Notes under the pieces: generated by a model
What the model was told of the DNA's origin: nothing
The model's database searches: none
The model's input: only the letters and a program-made list of their open reading frames with translations
Origin: Falciphora oryzae
Taxonomy: Eukaryota > Ascomycota > Sordariomycetes > Magnaporthales > Magnaporthaceae
Length of the DNA stretch: 62,973 nucleotides
Direction of reading: 5' to 3'
NCBI GenBank assembly: GCA_000733355.1
Contig: JNVV01000047.1
Span: 1-62,973, forward strand
Translations under genes and position numbers: made by a program
Shown: positions 21,197 to 31,887 of the stretch, in pieces
Layout of the letters: each line of letters begins with the position of its first letter
How positions within the stretch are numbered: the stretch's first letter is position 1

Positions 21197-22237
21197 CTTG
21201 TGTGCCGATCGTGCAGATGGGTTTTGAGCGTGCACCAGGTGTCGGTTAGAGGCCAAAACTGGATGGCCCGGCAAGGAAGGAATAGGGAAAAAAGAGGAGA
21301 GAAGAGAAGAAAAAGGTCAGCATGGACGGGGCTTAGCCATGCATACACATTTGTCAGCCGGTCGGACTGTCACTATGCCACGCCGTATTATGACGTACGG
21401 GATGTTGCCGGTGCGGGGTTTACGTGCCTGGGTCTTGCCGAAGCTGCCGCGTTCGGGGGATCGGGAATTCTCCAGGCTCCGCGCCCGAATCCCGGCCAAA
21501 CAGGTGACCGGAACGGTCGGGACCATTATTCGCAGGAAATGATGCATGGTGAAAACAAGGCTGTATGCATACATGGTCGGAAAGTAAGTGATTGCCCGTG
21601 CCGAGGGCGCCAGGACGTCGGCCAGGACGGCGGCCGGTTCTGCACCTGCGACACACAGCCTCGCCCACGGCAGGCGCTACGTTGAGGACGATCGCCCGAA
21701 CGAGGAGTAGTTCAAGGCGGGCCGGGTGTGCCTTGAAGGCATGCTGTCGTCCGTTGTCACCGATCAAATGTAGGATGCAATCGAAACATAGTGCCATCTG
21801 TGCCGGGAGGATTTTCAGTATTCCATCGGGGCCTATCGAAAACTCGGCCTCGTTTTCCATCCGCACCCTAGGCTCGCCCCTGGCCAGCCAGTCGATCCTC
21901 GTCCTGTGCTGCTCTCGCTCCAAGGTGCGGCTTCCGGGAATCGCCCTTGTCTCCAGTCTCGCCCGGCTTGCTGCCGCTGAGGGGTTGGCGTCCCGTGCGT
22001 AGTCGGAGGGCCGCCGTTGATTGACGCCTGGTAGGCGGCGTTTGAGCGATGCGGTGTTGCTGCGTCTGCAGCGAGCCCAGAGGCCATCGTGGGCTCTGGG
22101 CGGTCCACTGTAGGCTGTCTGTAGTACGAAACATGGGGCGACGTGGATATAGATTGGGCCGAATGTGGACAAGTGGGTGGCTTCTCGACCGATACACTGG
22201 AGCCTGACTGGCGTCACTTGTCTGACCCAGTGCACTG
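21197..22237. other. No gene recognised
   Basis: Open frames exist on both strands but none resembles a known family. The region is GC-rich and not RIP-like. It may be the lost 5' part of the CorA-like remnant that follows. Confidence 0.4.
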
Positions 22238-22669
22238 GTGTTTGTGCAGGGCACCTTTGGCAGAAGAGTAACCCGACGCTCCAGTCCTAGGTTCCTTCTC
22301 CAGGGCGTGCCGAACCTGACCCCGACGCACGGCTCCGACGTCAACATCGGGCTCGCGCGCGGCTCGAAGCGCATCGCCGGGGAGGCCAGGCGCGACAGCA
22401 CCTCCATGACCGCCATCGCCGTCGCCACCATGTTCTTCCTCCCCGGCACCTCCACGGCCTCTATTCTCGACCTGCCCTTCTTCGAGACCCACTTCGAGGC
22501 CATGGGCATGCACGGGCAGGGCGTATACTGGGCCGCCACGGTCGCGCCGACCGTGCTGGTGCTCCTGGGCTGGACGGTCCGGACAAAGCTCGTCAACCCG
22601 GCCGGCGGTGGCGCCGTGGCGGACGTGAGTGTTTGGGCTCAACCGTATCAGGCTGGCCAGGCGACCTGA
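22238..22669 (+). pseudogene. C-terminal piece of a fungal CorA-like transporter
   Basis: The reading frame contains EARRDSTSMTAIAVATMFFL, then PGTSTASILDLPFF and YWAATVAPTVLVLLGWTV. This is the end of fungal CorA-like Mg2+ transporter proteins: an A-x-x-x-x-R-D-S-x-S-M helix, the first membrane helix ending in LPGT, and a second membrane helix. A splice-acceptor-like TTTGTGCAG precedes it near 22248. The long N-terminal cytoplasmic domain is not found upstream, and no start codon is convincing, so it is called a remnant. An intact gene with unrecognised diverged 5' exons is less likely. Confidence 0.65.
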
Positions 22670-23353
22670 GCAACAGCCTGCTGCGGTTGCTGTTGCTGCG
22701 GCTGCGTGAAAAAGGTCTGTCATTGGTCGTTTCTGTTCGTTGTCGTCCTGGTTTGGACCACAAGCGAGCGCCTTGGCATGAAGTGCTCGATATAGAGACT
22801 TTAGGGCCCCATGGACGGGTAAAGTCTTGGCGCATGGTATGCTTTTGACTGTTTTTGGGGGTGCCGCCCCGCCTGCTTGCTATTCTCAGCGCCGCGAGTC
22901 ACCATGTTTCCAGAATTAGTCCGTGCCTCAATGGCACGGTGATATCCACCCCCACGCTTCCCGCGTTGACAGTGCCGTTTTTGGGCCTGGCATACCCCTG
23001 CGGCATGATGTCCAAACGTTGGGGATGGTGGCACGGGCTGCGTCGTGTTTCGAAACGGACAAGACAAACCGCCTCACCTAGGTACCTACCCAGGTATCTA
23101 TTCCTGGAGCAGAGGCCGTGGCGATGGATCCCGGGAGGGCAAGATAGAGGCGTCGTATCTGAAGGCATTCAGATGACGAGCAATTATAAATATGTCGTCG
23201 ACCAACCCAACAGTACTTCCCATTTTCTCTCCTCCCCGCCGCCGCCACTACCAACATCGTCCTCCTCACATCTTTTCCTTTTGTCATTTTCCTTTTGTCC
23301 GATTTCCTTTTGTCCTGTTTGCTTTTGTTTCTTCTCTTCCCCAACCGCCCAAC
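22670..23353. promoter_or_regulatory. Intergenic/promoter region of the secreted repeat protein
   Basis: No gene is seen. Near 23180-23192 lies a TATA-like ATTATAAATATG about 165 bp before the ATG at 23354, followed by a pyrimidine-rich tract (TTTTCCTTTTGTC repeats, about 23275-23335) typical of fungal promoters. A CCTAGGTACC-type palindromic repeat lies near 23078-23100. Confidence 0.45.
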
Positions 23354-24058
23354 ATGCGCTTCAGCACTCACGCCGCCCTCCTGGTCGCCGCCCTGGCCGC
23401 CCAGGTCGCCGCCCTGCCCCTCGAAGCCCCGTCCGGCGCCGAGGGCCTCGCGGCCCGGGCCGTGCGCGACAACGCCATCCGCCCGAGCGACCTCAAGACA
23501 AAGAAGTACACGCCCCTCATTTCCCAGGCGAGGAGGGGTCCCCGCGACGTGGCCCACGAGGACGCGCATCAGCTCGTCGCCCGCGCCGTGTACCGCGACC
23601 ACGCCATCCGCCCGATCGACCTCAAGACACAGGAGCGCCTGCTCAGGCTTTCCCAGCCGAGGAGGGTGCCTCGCGACGTGGCCGACGAGGAGGCCGACGA
23701 GGATGCGCAACAGCTTGTTGCGCGGCGCACCAAGCTCCCGTTCGATTTGGGGAGGCCGGTCTACACCCAGCCCGCCCTTTCCCAAAAGCTCTCCGCCCGG
23801 CGCATCAAGCGCCCGAGCACGGATTTCGTGGGGCGCGACCACGCCATCCGCCCGTTCGACCTCGAAAGGCCGCCCCGCACCGAGCCCGCCTTTTCCCAGC
23901 CCAAAATGGCGGCCCGCGACGTGGCCCATGAGGAGGCCGAGGAGGCCGTCCTCGAACGCCGGTTGTCGGCGGCGCAGCTGAAGGGTTTCAACAACCTCGC
24001 CAACCAGAGGAAAGTCTCCTACCTCGCTGTGTGCGGCAACGGCCACAGCAGCTGCTGA
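23354..24058 (+). CDS. Secreted repeat protein, KEX2-processed-precursor-like
   Basis: 234 aa, one exon, ATG at 23354 after a CT-rich leader. Residues 1-20 are a clear signal peptide (MRFSTHAALLVAALAAQVAA). The rest is built of irregular repeats: DNAIRPSDL (39-47), DHAIRPIDL (82-90), DHAIRPFDL (162-170), a partial LPFDLGRPVYTQP (128-140), acidic spacers RDVAHEDA/RDVADEEA/RDVAHEEA, and dibasic RR sites at 60-61, 103-104, 124-125, 149-150 and 202-203. The tail ends CGNGHSSC. Signal peptide plus repeats separated by acidic/dibasic spacers is the layout of KEX2-processed repeat proteins, some of which are dikaritin RiPP precursors. No UstYa-type partner gene is present in the window, so the function is unknown. 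A simple repetitive secreted effector or wall protein is the alternative. Confidence 0.7.
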   Translation: MRFSTHAALLVAALAAQVAALPLEAPSGAEGLAARAVRDNAIRPSDLKTKKYTPLISQARRGPRDVAHEDAHQLVARAVYRDHAIRPIDLKTQERLLRLSQPRRVPRDVADEEADEDAQQLVARRTKLPFDLGRPVYTQPALSQKLSARRIKRPSTDFVGRDHAIRPFDLERPPRTEPAFSQPKMAARDVAHEEAEEAVLERRLSAAQLKGFNNLANQRKVSYLAVCGNGHSSC

Positions 24059-24319
24059 GGAACCCCCGACAGCCTCTACTATAAAGAAGAACACCGCCAG
24101 CATTGACTGATGCGGCGTGTGGACGAGGGGCCACGCTCGAGGCCCGCTAGACCCAAATGAGCGGCGAGAAAATTGGTCTAGCACCGGCGCGCGCCGAGGA
24201 CGGGCAGGCGTGCACAAGACGACTTGCAAGGGCGCCCAGGGTCGCTGTGATGCCGCGTGCCTGGCTCGGACTGCATGGTTCGGTTGGATCCGGTTCTCTG
24301 GCGTGAACCCCAGAGACGT

Positions 24320-24690
24320 GGATTTTTTTTTTTATTTCTTTTTTATTCTTTTTGCGTGTTTTGCTTTCTTGTTTGCGTGTTCCGAGGAAAGGCCTTGTTG
24401 CTGTTTTTCTGGTTTATTTTGCGCTTGCCTTTTTGTTGACCTGTTTTTGCGTGCGGGTGGCTTCTGTTTTCTGTTTTCTGTTTGTTTTGTTTCTGATATT
24501 CTTCGCTCTGTTTCTCTTTTTCTTCTGTTCCTTGTTTCTGGTTCTCTGGTTTTCCGTTTCTGTTTTTGCACTTTTTGTTTTGCTTTGCGTTGCTTTTTCG
24601 TCCCTTCTTTCCATTCTCTCGCAGCTTCCGCATTTCCTTTGCCCCTTCAAACTTTTGCTTGTTATTCTGCGTTGCCAAATTTGACTACTT
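24320..24690. repeat. T-rich low-complexity tract
   Basis: About 370 bp dominated by T with CTTTT/GTTTT motifs on the plus strand. It follows the 3' end of the secreted repeat protein and holds no gene. Frames across it are low-complexity artefacts. Confidence 0.7.
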
Positions 24691-27221
24691 TTTGATGCCT
24701 CCTCCATCATTGATCCTTTTCGATACCGTGTCCCAAACATAGGTACCTAGGTACTTACCTAGGTAGAAAGCATGTTGGTCGTCTTTTCTTTTCTCCCTGG
24801 CATTCCGGACTCCGGTATAGATTCATCCATCGGGTGGGTACCGCACTCGCACTATAAAGAGCAGCTGAATGTACCATTGTTCCAATCAATCCAGATGATC
24901 TATAATACAGCGTCCGCGAACTGGTGCTGGATAACAATCAGGAGAAAAGAGAGATATGGCCACGGGGCCGGGGTTATATGCTCGTTAAAAAATCCCAAGA
25001 CTAGCTTGGAGTTCGAGACAAGAATTGTGTCAAACAAACCATGCAGTAATGCCCGACATCTTCTTTCTTTGTCTGAATTTCAAAGAGACTACCGGTGGAA
25101 AGGCTCGAGGGAATCCCACGACAAGCATCAGAAGTCCGTGATACCGACGCAAAGCTGATCAGCCTTGTGGGTATGCTATCCACTCCCTTTGTGACAAGCG
25201 TGGTGAACTGTGGGAGATCTTCTAGCTCTATACACACGAGGGGCCGGAGCGACCAGGAGCCGATACAAAATAGGCCGGCTTATTGGTAGGAGTGTCTCTC
25301 CCGTGGGCACGGAGATCTCCAAAAGGAATGTTACAACGTTGATCGTTTGGGATCTGTACAAGTTGACCCTCCCGAACAGCCGCTTGGTTCCCGCCAACCT
25401 TGCCCATCTCGCCAAAGAGCTCAGGCGGGGGCGGCGTGCCCATAGAGAGATGCTTGCGTTTCGTCGTCTAGCGGTGCGCGCCTTGTCCTTGACGCTGGCG
25501 ACCCAACGCTCTGCTCTCGTCGCTCAACTCGACGTTCTTGGACCGCGGACCCGACATTCCAAGCGAGCTGTCCTCCTCGGCCTCTGTCCGTGGGCTGGGC
25601 AGGACTGGGCCCAGACTTTACACATGGACTTTCCGTGAGCTGGTCGGAAACCAACCATCAGAGCACAGCTGCTCCCCCGCCGACCGAACGGCCAAGTCTC
25701 GTGTTTTGTTGTTTAGCTTGTCAAGGCGCCGGTAAACCATAGCATAAAATCAATTAATCCGTCGCGCGGAGCTGCTCGAGTCGGGTGGCTAGGTAAAAAT
25801 GTTTGTAGTATCGTTGTGTTTCGCTAGCAGCTTTGGATAGCGCATATCACCGCTTACTTAGGAAACCAGAGCATTGTCTAAGTATGTTTACGGTGATGTG
25901 AAAGAACAGGAGAATATCCCAAAAAGGGGCAACGCTTATCCCTTTGCACACAAGCCCCTGGGGAAAAACGGAGAAAGTAATGCACAGGTGCCGAGTTCCA
26001 CATCGCCCCATCCGTCTTCTGCCCGGTCTAGAAGTCGTCTTCGTCAGCGCCCGGCTCGTCCCGGACAAAATCTCCGGTCTCTGTATTGTGCACAAGGCGG
26101 AAGGAATCTATCTGCCAGAGAGGGAGCAGGAGACGGCTATACACACGAAGTAGGTCACCAAAGGGCCGTTTCCCTGCTCCCTTCCTCCGAGTCCCTCCGA
26201 GTGCATGCACCGGACAACGAGGGCCAACACGGCTGCTCTATAACTCTTGATGAACATCCGTGTCGTAGACGGTCTCGGTGATACTGAACCGAGACCGCAG
26301 TAGCGTCGAGGCGTTTGCTTCCCTCGCGACATCCGGGCCGTAGCTCGCGCTGCAGCTCAAGATCTCGTCACGGCGAGTGTCCCAGGTGCATTGCCGCATT
26401 TTGTATAACGTGGACGGGGCGTCGATGCGGAGCTGGTTCGGACGCCTGCGATCGGGTGTGGGCACGCTGGGCGGCGCTCGAGATGTACACTATACTATTC
26501 CTTGTATCTTCGTTAGCCTGGTACTTTCGGGAGTGCCGAGAAGAAGCCACAAGCAATCGCTCAGAGATTTGCACATGGGAAGACGCGTTGATTTGATGAA
26601 GAAAGCAAAGGGGAAACGTGGCGAGCAAGGAAAAAGATCAACATGCCAGCCGAAAGGGAACTAAAACGCTAGCCGCTGGATCGACACTGGTGGCATGATA
26701 CTCAACAGGGCCATCTATGGCGCTTGCCTGGGCAAACATCCCAAATTGCTATTAATTCTTTGCCCTTGGAAACGATCCAATGAGTCGGTAGTCATACCCG
26801 GAGTCAGTTACAGGGGTGCGTCTGGGGGCCAAAGCCTTTAACTGGCTTTCTGGTAGACAGCCATGTTAGGGAAGCTTTTGTTATCCGGACGACAGGTTTT
26901 GGAAATAATTCTAGGGGCTAAGACTTACGGGTGTGGCTGCCAGCTGGCGAAGGAACCCAAAACTGGTAAAACAGCCAAACAAACTGCCTGATCCTGCCAT
27001 GACGATCCATGTCAGATATAATGCGGCCAGGCAAATAGGAATCGGGCCGTCGAGCCGCCGGGATCCGGGGGTACCTACCAATAATGCACACACAGCACGG
27101 CCCGACTCGCTTTTGCCTACCTTGTAGGGAACTACCCGCGCGCTGCTTTGCCCGTTAACTCGTTTAATGCCAGCCGGGAACTTAAGGAACCCGCATTATA
27201 GCGTGCCGAGGAAGACGAAAC
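24691..27221. other. Gene-poor region
   Basis: Only short frames without recognisable domains. Near 24740-24770 there is a cluster of CCTAGGTA palindromic motifs. There are no rRNA or tRNA genes and no TE ends that I can see. Small fast-evolving genes cannot be excluded. Confidence 0.45.
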
Positions 27222-27363
27222 ACTCGACGGCAGCACGCGGCCCTCGCGGCGCTACAGCCCAATATCACCATCAAGAGCAAGCCGTTCCCGCGCCTGATCG
27301 ACGCGACCTTGGGCGACCTAGCCCGGGGCCTGGAGGAGGGCCTGTTCACCAGCGTTGACCTGG
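27222..27363 (+). pseudogene. N-terminal fragment of a fungal amidase
   Basis: One frame reads AALAALQPNITIKSKPFPRL then IDATLGDLARGLEEGLFTSV and D-L, the usual N-terminus of fungal amidase-signature enzymes just before the catalytic region. Similarity stops at about 27360, where unrelated sequence begins and the frame ends at a TGA near 27450. The Ser-Ser-Lys catalytic core is absent, so this is a relic. Confidence 0.6.
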
Positions 27364-28319
27364 GAGCAAAAAAGAGAGGTATTGCAACCCTTCCTGTTTG
27401 GCAAAAAGGCTCCACGCTGACGAGGATACAGGGCTTGGGCTGTAGGTGATGGCTTCGAACGACGTGGCTCGACGCTGAGCTGGGCGTAGGAGACGCCTCG
27501 ATCGCGGAAACGGCGGCGTTGTGGAGGGCGTCTGGTTGGTGACAGCAGCCTGGGGTTCTTTGGTGACCACATGTCAGCACCTGAAGAGCAGTATCGGTTG
27601 TGTTCTCATCGTTCAGGCTCGCTGGGGGGGACACACCGATCCGTTTCTTTTCCTTGTTGCCCCCAGGGGAATCTTGAAGAGGCTCGAACGACGACGGTGA
27701 TCGTCTCGCCGGCTCTGGCAGAACTCCGCTTGAGAGCGTGTCTAGTTTGTCATTGAGGGATCGAGGGGCTAGCTGGGAGGGCTTTGGACGGCGATGGAGG
27801 AGGCTGCTTTCTGCCCTTGTCTTGGCTTCGGACGGCGATGGAGGAGGGCGTTCTGCTCTTGTCTTGGCCTCGACAACGACCCTGGGGAAGGCATTGCGGA
27901 TATAGGTACCTGGCTCGGAGAGTCCGTGAAGCTGTGGAAGACTGAAAAGCGAGAGGGACTGGTGGTTTCTTGGTACTCCACTGTTTGTAGACGCTCGGCT
28001 TGCCAGAGAGTAGCGACGGCCGTGGCCAGGCATCGACTCGATTCAGATGTCTTTGCCCTGCCTCCTGAAAACCGGATAAAACATGACTGGATGGAAGAGG
28101 ATACAAGTGGACCTGCAGCTGGCTGTCCATGGCAATACACCGAAAGAGGAAGGACCAATAGCTGAGCGGGGCCTCCACTGGCACTCTAGTCTGCTTAGCC
28201 AACCACGGCTCAAGGAGCCTTCAGTCACGCGAGCGTTAGGGCAATGGAACCCAGCACAGATGGGCGTCACGAGGCGGGGCCCCCAGGAACACTTGTCCAA
28301 GCCCATCAAGAGTAAGAGA
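27364..28319. other. Gene-free region with short tandem repeat
   Basis: No recognised gene. About 27785-27880 contains two tandem copies of a roughly 46-bp unit (GGCGATGGAGGAGG...CTTGTCTTGGC). Frames on both strands across it are compositionally odd. Confidence 0.5.
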
Positions 28320-28800
28320 TGCCTCCAGCTTGTTGGGAATCCAGACTCTTGCGTTGGCTCTCGATGGCAGCGCTGCGTTGCTCGGGCGTCTTGCCGACCA
28401 TCAATGATTCTACTAGGTACCCATCCAACCCCAACCTTTCTCGACCTTCAGCTGTGCCTCCAGCTTGTCGGGAATCCAGACTTTTGCGTTGGCTTTCCAA
28501 TGGCAGCGCTGCGTTGCTTGGGCGTCTTTTTGCTGACCATCAACGATTCTACTTAGGTACCCAGCCAACCCCAACCTTTTTCGACCTTCCTTTCCAGGCC
28601 ATTACGCTTAGCTGTGCCTCCAAACCATCACGCTCAGCTGTGCCTCCAGCTTGTCGGGAATCCGGACTTTTGCGTTGGCTTTCCAATGGCAGCTCTGCGT
28701 TGCTTGGGCGTCTTTTTGCTGACCATCAATAATTCTACCTAGGTACCCAGCCAACCCCAACCTTTTTCGACCTCCCTCCTCCTCCAGACCATCACGTTCG
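28320..28800. repeat. Minisatellite, three imperfect units of about 135-186 bp
   Basis: Units start with GCCTCCAGCTTGT near 28321, 28456 and 28642. Each contains CTTGCGTTGGCT or TTTTGCGTTGGCT, TGGCAGC, GGGCGTCTT, ACCATCAA and a TAGGTACCCA. The second-to-third distance is longer by about 50 bp because a partial AGCTGTGCCTCC unit is repeated. Confidence 0.8.
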
Positions 28801-29926
28801 GCTGTGTCGGTGCGCCGCCAGCTTCGAATTCGAACCTGCCAAGCTTGGACAAGATGGACAAGAGCACCTGGCCAAACACCCAACTCCCCGAGAGCAGTGT
28901 CCAGAACCACAAGACGGAGCCTCTGAGGACAGCCACGGGAGCCTGGCGACGGAGACCCAGGGCGCAGGTGTGCTGCTGTTCTCCGGCTTCGGGGTCGTCT
29001 TTGTCGACGGGTCCCGCGCTGCTGCTGCCCTCGAACCTCCTGGCCAAGATGACCACCGACCACCGACCACCGCAGCCCTGCCCATTGAGCGGGCTTATAA
29101 CAGCCACGACTGGCCTCTTCTGCTCCCTGCCCGCCCGTCCACAACGACGACTCCAGAAAATTCAGGTTTGCAGGCAGCCCCCTTTGCCACTTGACGACCC
29201 TGCCTCCTTCTCAGACACAAGAAAAATTACTTCTGACATGTGGCTATTAATTATTTCTAGGGCTTCTCGACACCTCCAATAGTCCCTCCGGCATGGAGCT
29301 CCCGTCCTGTCCCCGTCCTGTCCCCACGTCCCCTCCCGGGAATGCTCCCACCGCCCCCCATGGCTTTGGGGCAGCAGAAGCGTCTACCCGACTTCCACAG
29401 CCGGCCTGGCCATCCGGCGGCTCAGTATCACAGCAGGTATGTACCTAGTCTCCATGATGGCGACTCCCGGCATGCCCCCCAGAGACTCCCCCGTTCAGTG
29501 GCGTCGGAAGCCCGGCTCAGGTGCTCGACGATTCAACTCTTGGGGGGTTTTGCGTTATTGATGTTTTTGATTTACTGACGTCGACCCCACTGCCCCATAT
29601 GTCGAACCATTCCAAGACTAGATCGAAGAAGCGAGAGTTCNNNNNNNNNNNNNNNNNNNNNNNNNNNNNNNNNNNNNNNNNNNNNNNNNNNCCGTCCACG
29701 CCGCCGGAACCCTCCTCCTCTCAGCCCTCGAAAAAAGCCCGGGGGAAGACAAGACACATATGCTATGGCATCTACACCGGCCAAAGATACTCATATTGAG
29801 AAACCTCAGCTGTGCTGGAGGTGTTGTTTGGGCGCTGAGCCGCGTAGGCAAGGGGGCTGCTAGAAGTATTAAGCCTCTCAACCCGCTCCTCCATAAAGCT
29901 AGTTTTCCACACGTACTAATACCCAC
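28801..29926. other. No confident gene; contains N gap 29641-29691
   Basis: A plus-strand frame flanking the 51-N gap reads MSNHSKTRSKKREF and then STPPEPSSSQPSKKARGKTR, which could be an exon of a basic nuclear protein, but no further exon can be joined with confidence. Confidence 0.4.
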
Positions 29927-30505
29927 GATCCCGAGCTTCAAGACTACGAGCTGCAAATATCTGCTTCGCGAAACCGACAAATACGCCAAAGGGGTTTTGA
30001 CGGGTTGTCCAAGACCAACGACAACATACTCGGACTCCTGGGCTAGATGGAGGACAGCAAGACCGCCGCCAAAGTGAGCTGGCAGGACCAGATTGGGCAA
30101 TGTCAGAGGAAGGCGGTAGTGCTAAGCATGGAGAGGTTGTGGCCCCCCTTCTCCCCTCCCGCCTTGATGGCCTGCTCTGCCACGCAAGGCAGCCCTGCAC
30201 AGATTTCCGGACAGGGAGACAAAGCAGAAGCAAGCACGAGCTTCGGCGCAAGCCCTGTCCCCTACCTCCCCGGGGCCTGCGACAGCCTCGCTCGTCGAAG
30301 CGGCAAGCGGGGACGCCCCCTCTCCCCCGTCGATGAGATGGTGAGTGTCATGGATCCCCTCCCTCCCAAAGACACAGCCCTCAATCTTCCAGGGACGGTA
30401 TTCGGCGGGCTGTGGCCGGCCGTCATGTCACCCCACCAGCATGGGGAACAGCGGTTTATCTGTGCTGTTGACGGGGCACATGCCTGCTGTGGTAAAGCGG
30501 GCTAG
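29927..30505 (+). pseudogene. Unrecognised protein-coding relic
   Basis: One frame runs DPELQDYELQISASRNRQIR, through NDNILGLLG, a TAG, then MEDSKTAAKVSWQDQIGQCQ and a Ser/Pro-rich tail, ending at a stop near 30505. The single stop fits CAG-to-TAG. The first part has a coiled-coil-like pattern. The family was not recognised. It lies just downstream of the broken DUF7924-like gene, on the opposite strand. Confidence 0.35.
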
Positions 30506-30975
30506 CTGAGCAATCAAGCACTAACTCTGCTCATGTCGAAGTCTTCATGCGGGTCCTGGAGAAGCTGAGGGGAGAACACGGGGCCGCGGAGCCAGCGCCA
30601 ACGCCACACACTGCGGTTTACTGGAAGCGGACCGAGATCCTCCCCCCTGAAGATGATCATTCGACCAGGTCGGACAACTCCATCAACCCGACGCCGCCCA
30701 TTCATCTGGGCGGATCTACGGTCCAAAGCGAGATGGGTCCTGCCATACGGTGCATCCGTCTTAACTCCAGCGCCGGGTTTACGAGGGTCGATCCGCTGGG
30801 AAGTACTAATAACGGTGAGGGCATCGGGTGCCTCAACATGGACACGGCGCGGCAATGGGCCGAAGGCCCGGACGAGGGACCGCTCTATCAACTGAGCTCC
30901 AGCCCCCTCAACTGGACTCGCGTGCTTGGTTTGTATTCTGACAAGGCATACTTTGAGACTATTATAATATCTTGA

Positions 30976-31887
30976 TATCCAAACGAAGCCTATTTCCAAA
31001 CTCGGCCCTTTCTCCTCTGTCACCCCTGGCCCTGTGAATGACGTGCCTGGAGTGACACCTTGCTGCTCAGCGTTGCTCGACTGGACGTCCTGTTCGACAG
31101 GCTCTAAAACGGAGCCAGCATTTGACTGCATTAAGGACTCCATGTCCTAGGAAAGTCCTGTTGCCTCAGGAAGTGGTGGAACATCAAAATCCAACCCCGA
31201 CGGCAATTAATCAATGGCGGAGCAAATGTTTTTAAAGTAAGCGGGCATCCACGTGTCGTAAACGTTTTTGGTAAATCGATACGCTATCTATTTGTTTTTG
31301 CCGTCCAATTCTGTAAAATCGAAAGTACGGATCGGGTGGCGGTAGTACTTTATATCTTTCCCATTTATCACTGGGTAATGGCCGTAAATCCGTACTGACC
31401 TATGGTCGTACGAAACTAAAAAAGCGAAAATTTGGCAGTGGATTTTACCTTTACGCTTTACAGCACGGAAAAGTTCGACGGTGGCGCGTACCGCGAAGGT
31501 TATGCTGTGGGCGTTCTGCCGGTTTGCGATATCGAGCGCCCCGGCGCCGCACTTCACCTCGCAGGTCAGGAATGGGAAATACATATAATACGTAGCTATA
31601 ACGAAGGACTGGTTTCCAAAAAGGAAGTTGCCGATAATTGGCTCCAATTTGGCGAGCCGGTCGTCGGTAAATGCCTCTTTTTTAAAGCTAACGGAGTAGT
31701 CGGGCTGGGGACGGGTGCCGGTAAGCGGGATCGAATTGTTCCACCTTACGTTAACGCTTTCGATAAGGTGCTTGTAGCTTTTGTTACGGAGCGCAAATGA
31801 TTTAGCAAACGGAACGATAAGCCGGGAAATATCCTGGATAACCCTAGCTTTATTCGTATCCTCGAGGTTTTAATAAGCATCCACGAA
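30976..31887 (-). pseudogene. DUF7924-like gene, 3' part (catalytic-like domain)
   Basis: The minus-strand frame carries the main domain: NKARVIQDISRLIVPFAKSF, GTRPQPDYSV, YYMYFPFLTCEVKCGAGALD, DHRSVRIYGHYPVI and YYRHPIRTFDFTELDGK, then a Ser/Gln-rich tail (SFTGPGVTE). A D..E-V-K arrangement after a hydrophobic strand is what PD-(D/E)XK nuclease folds show; this is inference. Four in-frame stops (VDAY*NLED, GKNK*IAYRF, AID*LPSG, GLS*DMES) are each explained by C-to-T or G-to-A. The real 3' end is unclear because the frame stays open by chance to 30514. The left half of the TSD of element B (ACGAA, 31883-31887) marks the break. Confidence 0.7.

Noticed and set aside
23078..24229. A 383-codon open frame on the minus strand
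   Set aside because: It is antisense to the secreted repeat protein; GC-rich repetitive coding DNA opens the opposite frame. The plus strand has the signal peptide, TATA-like site and leader.
24321..24690. Membrane-protein-like frames rich in Phe/Leu/Cys
   Set aside because: They are translations of a T-rich tract and have no conserved features.
27182..28033. 283-codon minus-strand frame
   Set aside because: It crosses an antisense amidase fragment and tandem repeats and shows no domain; composition is Ser/Pro/Arg-rich by chance.
30514..31143. Extension of the DUF7924-like frame to 30514
   Set aside because: The frame is open but after about 30980 the text loses family character and is Arg-rich; treated as read-through of non-coding DNA.
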